A DNA stretch of 64,000 bases, taken from NCBI GenBank assembly GCA_020284085.1, contig JACEVL010000130.1:2785908-2849907 (forward strand). The letters are read 5' to 3'. The notes under the pieces were generated by a model, which worked only from the letters and a program-made list of their open reading frames with translations, ran no database searches and was not told where the DNA came from. Every line of letters begins with the position of its first letter. Position 1 is the first letter of the stretch. A program made the position numbers and the translations under genes. Below are positions 23,400-33,800 of this stretch, one piece after another. Source of the DNA: Aporrectodea caliginosa (Eukaryota > Annelida > Clitellata > Crassiclitellata > Lumbricidae).

Positions 23400-25483
23400 T
23401 CTAAATATAGATATCAATCGCGTGCACAATTCGATGCTAAGTAAGTAAGTGTGTGTTATTTATTAAAGGCAAGCAAACACTCGGCGCTTTATATTAAAAC
23501 AAAATAGTCGACTATAGTAAACCAGAAGGCTAATTCTGCCGAGTTAAAACCAAATTCTGCCGAGTTAAAACCATCGATACGCATTATTATTTTATTTGTT
23601 AATTTTTTAAGGACAGAAATTGTAAAATATTTTTAGTGATTTTATACTTTATATAATTTATATACGTTGATAATACCACTACGGTTACTGGAATACGCTT
23701 GTATGTATACGTTTCACGTGCATTGTAATTTAAATATCCAAAATTACTTAATCGTAAGCTAGATGGCTAGATTCAGACCTAGAGCACACAACCGTACTCT
23801 CCCACCCAAGGACAACTCTCAATTTATTCCCAGATCATTATATAAAAATATTTACTAGTTTATTCTAAAATGTTCTAATGAACTTTAATTATTCTTTATC
23901 ATTCATGTTAGCATTTCTGCGTTTTTGTCAGATTGTTTTTCTCAATTAAACGAATATATATATATATAATTATATATACCACGTGTAGCCAACTATTATC
24001 ATTAATTAAATTTGTAATGCGCGCACGGTCACGCCGAAATGTGAATCTCGGGAGCGGATAGTCGGCCACCGGAGGAAGATGCAGTTAGAAACCATGTGCT
24101 TGAAAGCCAAAGAGAAATCGTGAGTTTAAGCCGTCCATGGCAGCACATCGCTGCCGTATAGTTAAATTCGACTTCTGTAATAACTTGTGATCATCCGTTT
24201 ATACTGAATTGTAATCACACCGTGTTTGTCGGTTTGATTTAATAAAGAACATGATTATTTATTATTACAAACATCATATCTCTTCTGCATCGAAGCTCAG
24301 GTAAAAGACCTGTATTTGATGATCGTAGGCAACGAGAAAGAATGCAAGGAATTAGTAGTGACTGAAGGCAGGGATGTGGGCTGGTGCTGAGGCCAATTTA
24401 AATTTCACCCTGAACTTAGTAGGAACTCAATGCAGCTGATAGAGTAGGGTTGAGGAACTTCAATGGTGTGAAGTACTGCCCTGATGTAATAGAAACAAGA
24501 TTTACAAAAGATTGTTATAAGCTATTCTCACATTTCTACCTTCATGTTTGAACAGCTGCACTGGCTTCCTCTCTCTGCACACATTAAATTCAAAATCCAA
24601 ATTCTTGTCTTCAAGGCACAACGGGTCTTGCCCCAAAATATCTAGCTGATGTATTATTTCAGCCTCTTTCAGCCTCATCCAATCCGCTCTTCAGACTTGA
24701 TTTCTAGTTCCTCATACTAGAACAGATATACGTTGTCCATCTACTTGCTCTCAAATTCTAGCTGGTAACTATTTCTTCTCTCGTGGCCTTGTGCACTTCT
24801 GAACTGTTCACTCTACTAGAGGCGCTTTATAAATGTTTGAATAAAATACAAAATACAATATAAGTGAAATCCAAATATAATTAAAATCCAAGATATAAGT
24901 AAAAATATAATTAACACTGTGACAATTATGCAACCACAATAACTGAATTAAACAGTTACACTGTTAACAAGTATTGAATATAGTAATAGATATCAAAGGG
25001 AGAACTTTGTGGAATTATGTGTCCAACTATGCACAGTCACCCAAAGATATTGTAATGTACAAAATGGTAACATCACTGGGTATTTTGCTAATGGGTAGTT
25101 TGTAATCAAGTCCATTATACAGTGATCATCACTAAGTACTATTCAGAAGTGCCTTAACTAGTACAAAGTAGAGAGTTTTCTTCGTGTCAGTACAAGCAAA
25201 TTGTTGCAAAATTTATGCAAGACATAGTTAAATAACTATTCAGTTTTGACACACTTCTAAATAGCTGATAAATGTTCAGAAACAGATAATTACAATCAAA
25301 ATGTAATTACAATTCAATAACTTACACAATCAAGTAATTGTAGCTGTAATTCAATTTTACATTTACAAGCCTGTAATTGCAATAATAACTGAATTACATT
25401 TGTAATGTAATTGCTACATCAAAGGCTTTTGAATGGAATCTGTATATTGTAAGTAAAGCAGAAAAGTTAAGATACCAGACGTT
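23400..25483. other. Non-coding 3' portion of the P-type element
   Basis: AT-rich. It holds (TA)n at about 23954-23972, a LINE fragment (24545-24880), and a taattacaatt-rich stretch at about 25285-25420. That stretch resembles the one at 45850-46000 in ARMC3. No poly(A) signal in the right orientation was found close to the transposase stop. Confidence 0.45.
24545..24880 (+). mobile_element. L2/CR1-like LINE 3' fragment
   Basis: The plus strand reads LHWLPLSAHIKFKI, then APKYLADVLFQPL after a frameshift: the conserved C-terminal RT blocks of L2/CR1 elements. The tail GGCGCTTTATAAATGTTTG plus (aatac)n follows. Multiple stops and shifts mark an old copy. Confidence 0.75.
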
Positions 25484-28400
25484 CTACTGGCCACTAAAAA
25501 TCACAGTTTTATTTAGCTTAGATCTCTTGTTCTGCTCATGAATGCTTCTTGTGAAGCATTTGCCCTGGTGATGCAGACGACAGGTAAGGTATTCGTCAAC
25601 AACTGTCTTCATGAGCAGAACCCGGTGATCCTTAATTGGCTCAGTTCCAGTGGAATGGTCCATAAGTGCAGAAAAGATGTTGCTCCCAATGAAAGTTTGA
25701 AGGACATCTGTAATCAGAACAGTTTTCAGACTTGAAGCAATTACTGGTTTCTCGTATGGACCCATCCTACTTCGAAAGTGTGACTCGGTAGCTTTGCAAA
25801 GCCGTACAACATCATGAGAAGGTCGCAGGAGACCACCACGATCTTTGATCTCCAGAAGTCCAAAATCTGCAGGACACAGTTCAGTACTGGCTTTGTTCCA
25901 AAACAGGACAGCTTTACAGTCATTGCAAGCAAGACTTTTTATTAACTTACAAACAACAAAACCAGCAATATAGACCACCACATTTTCAATGAAGTTGGAT
26001 AATGTGGCAATATCAATCTGTGGTCCATAAGCTTCAGAATCTGTGTTTTCATGACTTAATCTGTTCAAGGCATCATTAAGACGTAGAGCTGCAACAGTAG
26101 CTATGTCGGATTTTTCCTGTCTGTCAATTGTTGAAGAAATCATTAAAACTGGGCAATGTGTCTGTGCAATACAGTTGCCAGTTTTGACATCCTTCATTTG
26201 CTGATGTGCAAGCAGTCTTTTCCAAGCTGCTTTTAAATGGACTGCTGATGGGTTATTGTTCCATCCTCCACGGCTTCTTACTGCACTGAAGAAGAGCTCA
26301 AGATGGTCCTGACTTACTTTATACGTCAGAAGGTACTTTAAAAGAGACTCATTTTTCACAAGTGTGTCAAATAATGACACTGCACTCGTGCTGGAAATGA
26401 TGAAACCGATGACAGCAGTCTTACGTAGACTCTGGCTCACCAGTTGTCCAGAAGCCAACTTCAATCCACGTAAATACTCGTGTGCTTCAGCAACGAAAGG
26501 TCTCCAGACTACTGCATTTGCCATCCGCATTGGTGCCTTGTATCCATGCGCAATAGGGTTGCGACTGTTAAGCAAATCAAAAAGGCGATCAACTGTTCGA
26601 ATAAACTTAACCGTCGCTTCACATCCTCTAAACTGTGGCAGGTCCAGTGTAGTCTGACAGAATTCCAAAGCATTAGCAACAGAAGAACTTAAAGCTTGCA
26701 CAGCCAAATTTACTTTCATTTTCTGCTGTTGCCATTGAACATGTCTCTCATGCAGCTTGTTCCCTGCTCGCAAACCTTCTGTGGTCTGAAGTGCTTGCAA
26801 ATTCTCAATATAAGCCCACTTTATTTCGTGACCATCAGCATCTAACAGAACTCCTTTATCTGCTAGCATATTACGCATTAATTTTACCATGTGGCAAGCA
26901 TCAAGGAAAACGCAGACTCTTTGGTTTGGATCTGCGGGATGCTCAAAACTGGATTGAGGCTGTTCTGCATCAAACTTGGCTCCAAGTTGCAATGCCATGG
27001 CACAGTTAGCAGCACTGCCATCAAATGTGAGTGACGTAATTCTCACTCCAGCATCATGCAACTTTTGCAAGCAAATTTGTACCAGATTTGCACGCTCCTT
27101 ACCCTGTAGGCCATCAATCAAAAAATAACACACTGGCACCTTCCAATGCTCGGTCATACTGACAATCATCATGACCAGTGCCTCTTTTGCAACCGGAAGG
27201 TTACTGTTATCCTCGATAGCGACACCCAGATCAATGTAACCGACATATCTTTTACCGTCCCACTCCACCTGCTTACGAATGGCCATTTCATCCAACATCA
27301 GAGAACATATAATTTGCTTTCCAGTCCGACTATCTGCCATACACCGTAGAGCTGCAAAGACCTCATCATGAAAGCCAGGGTTTCCATCTATGCAGCTGTA
27401 CCACTTTGCCAATGTCTTTGGATGTGGAAGACAATTTCCAAACTGGCTTCGAACAAAGTCGTATGCTTTAGCAGAATAAAAATGTAGCGACAAAGCAAAG
27501 TTACGTAGCTCACGAGGATACTGAGCTCTAACCTTCCCAGAAGCTGCACTTTTCATGCGTCTAGTTATTCGAGCGAAAGCAGAATCATCAAATGATGATA
27601 ATAAATTCTGCTCAGCATATTCTGTTATCAGCTGCTTCTTTTGCATTTCTGCTAATAGATCTTTAACACTCTTTATTTTCTTTTGCAAACGTCGGTTGCA
27701 CTGCTGTGCAAGTTTAAGCTTTTTCTTGCCAGCAACCAGCGCACTTAGTGCTGAATCCATCTTACGTTTGATCCGTGTTGGTGACTGCAGAGAGTATGAA
27801 TGGTCACCTGTTTTACGAGATTTGCTGGTAGAGGGCTGTGATCGTTTCGCAGACCTTGTTCCAGGCAATTCATCACCATCAGAAGCAGCACAGTGTTCAA
27901 CGTCACGTGACGTGCGTTCCAGTAACTGTCGGACCAGAAGTTTCTTCGGCTGCAAATGAGCTGGAAGGTTGAACAGCTTCGGTTGAGCTCCTTAACATAG
28001 AAATATAGCAAAATGTGTTTAAGTCTATTACATATATATATTACATATTGTGGGGCGCGGTGGTGTAGGGGTATGTTTGGTGCCTTGCAGCTTGAGGGTT
28101 GCGGGTTCGAATCCACCTCAAGCTGCGTAGGAACCCTGGGCAAGTCCTTCACTCGCAATTGCTCATGTGCTTCGGCGTCAAACTCCGATTCAGTGTCCGC
28201 GCTATAGTCGGGAGCGCCTCTGAGTAGAACTCTTCAAGGGGCGCTATAACAAGTGCTCATACATACATAACTTAAATTGATTAATTATCTCAAATCATGT
28301 CATAACATGGCAAATGTTGTCTTAACAGATTATATTATGATACACAACCAGAAATTACAAGTACAAGTATACTCTAGTAGTTACACTGAATATGCGCTAT

Positions 28401-29746
28401 ATAAATGCTTGCAGTTAATTAACAAAAAACCAAACATGCTTCTACTGTACTTTTTACCGCAGCTTTTACTTTAAAGTTTAAAGTTTTAACGCAGTAATGC
28501 CCAGCCCTAGTTGTAAGGCATTCAGGAATTTAAAAAAAACACAACTAAACAAAATGCAGTGATTAAATTCAGCCGTGTCCTTGAGACCTTAGATCTGGTA
28601 CCTCTGATTGTAGACCTGCTACCTGACCTGACACATCCACGACTTAAAATAGACGACCTGACACCTGTTTTTTAAACAATAATCGACAAGATGCATCATG
28701 CTTTGTAAATTTGCCTTTTACTCAAACAATTAATAGCAAGTATTGGTTACAGGTTCGCCAGATACCTTTAATCAGGTTTTACAATTGCATCTGGATGTGT
28801 AATTTAACCACTGACAAAATGCAATTAAATTTTGTTAATTCGTCTATTCATACATTCAAAGTCAATTCCGCAAACCTGGTAACAGTCTCTTGCGCATGCC
28901 ACTGTTGTAGAAACAAACATCTTCGAAGTGAACTGAACAGATACGCGAGTGGTCGTTCGGTGTCCAGTTGTCACGGTGCAAACGGTCTGCCCAGTTCTTT
29001 CTCAGCTCAGGATCTTTTGGAAACCTAAAACAGATTGTTAAAATGTTATTCTCTTACACCATTATCTGCAAAATTATTAGGGTTCTGTTCGTTTAAATAC
29101 TTAGTTCGTTTAAATAACATTTTTTGTATATCACCGTCCGGTTCGGTTCTTTAGAAATTTTGTTCAAAATGCGTTACTTCCTATAAATTGGCGTCGTGAG
29201 GGTCGGTTAGGGTCAGGTTACGCCTCGTGAGTGTCGGTTAGGGTCAGGTTAGGCGCTGTGACGGTCGGTTAGGGTCAGGGTTAGAGTCGTTTTTAGATAA
29301 AATGTGAAAAAAATTTCCGTCGCAGAAGTAAGTTTTCGCGGATTGCGTGGCGGCAATTTCCGCCGCAGAAGCACCACGCTTCCTGAAAACATTTTTCTAG
29401 AAAGCAGCCGAAGTCCAGAAAGCAATTCAGAGTGAAATTGCAAACGTAACAGAGACCTTATTCGGGTCTGACTTAGAAAATCAATTTCGGGGATCCAGCC
29501 GAAAGTCAATTCGGGTTTCGGGGATTCGGGCCGCACGCCTACAAAACAGACGGCCAGTTCGCGCACGCACAGTCAAGCTTAAAAGACAATGTTTTAATGT
29601 TTTTCGAAGCTTATTCATTGCAAAAGCTACAGCAGACACAAAATAACAACTTACCGATGAAATGATATTCCAGAGGCCTTGTTTTCAGGCGTTAATAAGT
29701 TCCTGCATCCAATCGCTGCACAACTTGACTTCAATCGCTTCGCCAT
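25484..29746 (-). CDS. THAP9-like: P-element-type transposase with THAP domain (THAP9-like), three exons
   Basis: Exons on the minus strand are 29746-29655, 29024-28876 and 27990-25484 (92, 149 and 2507 nt). All introns are GT-AG with matching phases, giving 915 residues plus stop; human THAP9 is about 900. Exons 1-2 encode a C2CH THAP zinc finger: Cys9 and Cys14, then CSVH, an NW pair, and LLPGAQPKLFNLP across the second junction. Residues about 158-200 are basic and leucine-rich, a likely dimerising coiled coil. The RNase H-like core keeps the candidate acidic residues: Asp314 in LMLDEMAIRK, Asp404 in LTFDGSAAN, and Asp642/Glu645 in SQDHLELFF. The last pair has the same three-residue spacing as D528/E531 of the Drosophila P transposase. 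Known family role: DNA-binding cut-and-paste transposase, sometimes domesticated. The gene lies between TIR-like sequences (about 23316 and 29818). The ORF is open although the element has gained a SINE and a LINE fragment. Whether it is active or exapted cannot be told from sequence. Confidence 0.9.
28052..28268 (+). mobile_element. tRNA-derived SINE in intron 2 of the THAP transposase gene
   Basis: Pol III A box-like TGGTGTAGGGG (28061-28071) and B box GGTTCGAATCC (28104-28114). Next come a ggaaccctgggcaagtcctt body and a 3' end GGGGCGCTATAACAAGTGC. It is in the opposite orientation to the transposase gene. It lacks a CCA-type end and extends about 200 bp, so it is a SINE, not a tRNA gene. 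Confidence 0.8.
29165..29290. repeat. Tandem repeat of about 31 bp around ggtcggttagggtcagg
   Basis: Three to four diverged units within intron 1 of the THAP transposase gene. The TTAGGG words are part of a longer unit, so this is not telomeric DNA. Confidence 0.7.
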
Positions 29747-29874
29747 TTTGAGCGCACACAGGGTCAAGGTCGTGTTGAATCGGCGGCTTCAAAAAAATGG
29801 CGGATCATCCCTCTAGTGATATATTTATATATTATACATCTCTATGGTTATAAACAATGAGATATTATTATCAT

Positions 29875-30305
29875 CGCTAGAGGGAACATGACGCATATTC
29901 CCTTCGCTAATTTTTGAAGCCACAACCATAGATATAATAACACCTTATCTAGAGTTCCGCAGTTAATTTAAATTGAAATGACGCGTTTTGATTGGTTGAA
30001 ATTCATGGCCGCAGTCAAGCTTAAGCGAGACTTTAATTTCTTTTCGAAGCTTACGCCTTGCAAAAAGTACAACAGACACAAAATAACAACTTATCCATTA
30101 AATAATATTCCAGCGGCCTCGTTTTCGGGCTTTAATAAGTTGCCCCATCCACACACTACACAATTTAACTTTCGATCGGATCGCCATTTTGAGACGGCTC
30201 CGGGTCAAGGCCGTTATGGTTATATTCGTTAGCGGGCTCGGGGTCACATATATAAGATGTCTATGGTCACAGCCTCAAAAAAGATGGCGGATGCGGGCTC
30301 TAGTG
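29875..30305 (-). mobile_element. Internally deleted P-type element with decayed THAP exon 1
   Basis: A second CGCTAGAGGGAACATGACG tip (29875) faces a ggctctagtg tip (30305). Between them, 30095-30192 is a degenerate copy, on the minus strand, of THAP exon 1 at 29655-29746. It shows substitutions and frame loss: both THAP cysteines are disrupted and an in-frame stop appears before the donor site. Flanks after the right tip (29819-29860 and 30306-30345) are also nearly identical. The unit is therefore either a tandemly inserted deletion derivative or a segmental duplication of the element's 5' end. Confidence 0.65.
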
Positions 30306-30879
30306 ATATATTTTATATATTATACATCTCTATGGTTATAAATATACATAACGTGGGTGTATTACATTCTATGGTGGCGGTAGACGTAAATCCGTCCCAT
30401 TGGACGATGGCTAATGGCTTAACGCCTTAATGGGGCCGAAAATAAATAAATTCAATTATAATGTGCTGTTAGTTCGTCGTTTGACAAGTTTGATAGTTTT
30501 GACAAGGAAGTAATATTATTATTATGTATGGTGTATATACGTACTTGTAGCCATCAGAAGTAGATTGTACTGCCTAATGTCGGCGACAGACAGTTTAGTG
30601 CATCGACCTCGTTTAGTGTGACTCAACTATTCGCCTGAAATATTTCTAATCCATTGTGATATTGGACGGAACTTGTTTTGAAAGAAGTATCTGTTAAATG
30701 GTCTTTAGTTGTTTACTGCCAATATACAAACTACACGTCACATAAAAGGAGAAGGGGAATAACGGCGTGTCTTACCGGTGACGTTCCTCGTAGTGTACCA
30801 GCTGTTACCATCGGCGTGGATTGTGAATAACGAGGAGAAGATTTAACTAGGACGTGGCCGACCCATCTGGTTGGCCGTC
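30306..30879. promoter_or_regulatory. HSPA13: Putative HSPA13 promoter / 5'UTR region
   Basis: The segment lies between the P-type derivative and the HSPA13 ATG. An inverted CCAAT box (ATTGG in tcccattggacg, about 30400) and no clear TATA suggest a housekeeping-type promoter. The transcription start is not determinable here. Confidence 0.35.
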
Positions 30880-33800
30880 ATGTCTTCTGGAGCTGTTACC
30901 ATTCTAGGTTGGTTTTCAGGATTTCAGATTACCACAGCTTTGTGTTGTAGTTCATATACCGGTATCCATCTAGGAGGTGTGTCAGTATACGATTATCTTG
31001 GCACTGCAGCTAAAATTGCTGTTGGGTTACCAGGTAGTGTGTTATAACATTTAAGACCCTTCCTTGAAACAGCTTATCACAGGTTAATTTTGTTCTTTGG
31101 GGAGGGGTTAGCTGTTTGAAAAAAAACACTTAAAGCACCTGCGTCTTTGTAATGTTGTACTGGCTCTTCCTCTTCCTGAGGAGAAAGTGCATTCTTCTAA
31201 GTCAAGTCGGAAGAGAATTTTGTTAATATAGCAGCCACATCCAAGCAACGCTTTTTTCCAGTTTCCTCATGGAACCCTTGTCTTCCCTTCACTGAACCCT
31301 AAGGTCCCACGGAACATACTGTGGGTAATGCTGAGTTAGGAGGTATTAGTTGATGACCGATTCAGATGATGGGCCCAACTGATCTATGTACTTTGCTATA
31401 TAGCAGCTTAAAAGTCTAAATCTCTTGTATGGAATTGTCAAAATTGAAGTATGTTCATAAATTCAGTACAGTTTCCTTTATGGAATTCATAAACTTCTGT
31501 TTATCATGAAGATACTTGAAAACAGATTGAAATGTTTCTATTTTAGGAACAGCCGTCTTGGCCCTCCTTTTGGCTGGATACTTTGGACAACGCTATTTGC
31601 CACCTCCAAAGCCTAAGATTGCAGGAATTGATCTTGGTAAACTAATAGCTTTTTAATTTAATTTCTTCTGTAGCACTGTTTTTCCAAAGCACAATGCGAC
31701 AGTTGATGGTTGTTTTAACCCTTTAATGACGCACTTGTACTAAAATGTATGGGAAACCAATGCAGCTCATTGTTAAACGGTTGAGTATTAAACCCTATAA
31801 TATAGTCAAAAATCTGTTATTGGAAAAGCCCAGTCTATTTCAGTGGGTTTCAGAATCCAGGCTAGAGTGGCTGTGTAAGCTGAAAGCGGCAAGTTTTAAG
31901 GTAAGATCTAGGCAACATCAAAGAACTGACAGAATGCACAGAATTGAGCGGGGAATTCCAGTGCTTCAGCCAGCCACTGAAAGCACCCAAGAGTCAAACA
32001 CTATCCTAATTCAATGCACTAGAATCGGGTGTCTGTTGCCTGAGTATATTGGTGGTATGAGGGATGTGCTAGAAGCAGAGGTTGATCTTCTGATTTAAAA
32101 GTAAGACAGGGGAATTCTGAACCGTTTGTAGTTTCTGCTTCGGTACCTCTTACGAAGCTCTCGAACTTGACGCAGGGGTAGTTTCAGTGTGACCAATGTT
32201 TTGTCGGGATGTTTTGTGATAAGATGGTGTTCTGTGCTTGGCATTTAGAATTTTATTTATTGTGCTGTCCCTGGATTAGATTTAATAAGAGTTAGTTCAT
32301 CTGGATTAATTTCGACCTTGAGAAGTTCATCCTTCTGTGCTTGGCTTTTGATAGAACTTTAGACATTGTGAGTTTACAATTTGATTTGGATAAGCTAAAC
32401 CATAGAAAGAAGCGTGAACAGGAAAGTTTGATTTAGGTTTATGGTCAACCTTTGGCAGATTTAATCGTTTATTAGATTCGACCTGGGTTGGTTCAAAATG
32501 GGTTATTTTCAACATGATTAAAGATAGTTGGGTATATAATGCAGCTTAAGTTCAGTATGAGTTGGATTTTTATTTATCCTGCTGTCCCTGGATTAGATTT
32601 AACATGAGTTAGTTCAACTGGGTCAATTTCAACGTTACAAAATTCATCATCACAAAACATTTGTTAGACTGAAACTGAATTTGGCCTGAAGCGTGTTTGT
32701 TTTTGATTGATCAATTTCTTTATAAGAACTACCGGTATGTTGTCATTTTTCTTTATGATGTGTAAAAGTGTAAATGAAGTCTGGATTGTCACTGTTTGTA
32801 GGTACAACATACTCATGCATAGGTGTTTATCATGCTGTATCAGGACATGTTGATATCATTGCTGATGACTTTGGTCATCAGTGCATTCCAAGTGTAGTTG
32901 CCTTCAGGTGAGTCTTCAATTTTTACTCACACATTCATTCACACCGACACACTTTGGTCTAATGGGAACAAGTAGGCCAGTTTCAGCGTGGTAGATCGTA
33001 TTATAGTATTCTAAGGAATTTTTAAACATAGAACTTAGTAACATGCCTTGATCCTATTGTACAATGTGTGTATCGGTAAGTTAATTTCTTTTAATTTTGT
33101 TAGTTCAACGTGAGGCATCATTGCTTTGCCAGACTGTTACATCAGTGAAGGGATTGCTGTTCATGCTGATGCTGATTTGCATTTCAAATTTGTAAATCTG
33201 TAAATTGATATATCTTGACAGCTTGTATTACTGTGAGAGAACTGAGATTCTGTGATGAAAGTTCTGCTCCTTTTCAAGAGCAATATGTAAACAAAAGTAA
33301 GGTATTGTAATTGCTCATAATTTACTATGTGCCTGTATATTAATCCTTCACAGTCATCAACAATGATATCAAAATGCCCTGATGCAGTATTGTTTATACC
33401 TATACATGAGTAAGGCCGTAGAAAAACAGTGTGAAAGACATGAATTACTGGAAGGTATCATTCATACTCATTTTGCATTGATCAGTCTCAATTTTTGCTG
33501 TTTTAGTGGTGAGAAGATTCTGGTTGGTTATGATGCTGTGAAGCAAGCTGAACACAATCCTGCGAATACTTTGTATGATGCCAAGCGATTTATTGGCAAA
33601 ATCTTTACAAAGGAAGAACTTGAGGCTGAGATGCCTAGATATCCATTCCGGGTGAGAAGATGCGACGTACCACTTTCCTGTATTAAATTGTCACTTTTCT
33701 CTAAATGCACTAGGTGTATGTCAATGCCTCTTTATGGAAACTTGTCAGGTTTTAGTTATAGCAATTATTGGCTGAAAACCCCAACTTATATTTGAAGAGA

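Larger units (their letters stand above)
23316..29818 (-). mobile_element. P-type (THAP) DNA transposon, about 6.5 kb
   Basis: The left end (from 23316, reading right) and the right end (from 29818, reading left) both begin with a CTAGAGGGA core. Both then carry GAAGCC, and then a nearly identical 20-mer: CGACCTTGACCCTCTGTGCG at 23376-23395, versus its complement with one mismatch at 29753-29772. These are imperfect terminal/subterminal inverted repeats around the THAP transposase gene. No convincing 8-bp target duplication was found, and similarity continues a little past both tips, so the exact ends are uncertain. The 3' portion (23.4-25.4 kb) is non-coding and AT-rich and includes an L2/CR1-like fragment. 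Intron 2 contains a SINE. Confidence 0.65.

Noticed and set aside
26364..27959. Plus-strand ORFs of 67-134 codons
   Set aside because: They are antisense shadows of the THAP transposase exon 3.
28052..28125. Possible tRNA gene
   Set aside because: Only A/B box-like motifs are present; the cloverleaf arms do not pair convincingly and the sequence continues as a SINE body and tail. The same holds for 41268, 47620 and 51899.
29165..29290. Possible interstitial telomere from repeated TTAGGG words
   Set aside because: TTAGGG occurs once per roughly 31-bp unit, not in tandem; it is an ordinary minisatellite.
31745..32098. 117-codon ORF in HSPA13 intron 2
   Set aside because: No recognisable motif, and the HSPA13 reading frame and splice sites skip it cleanly.
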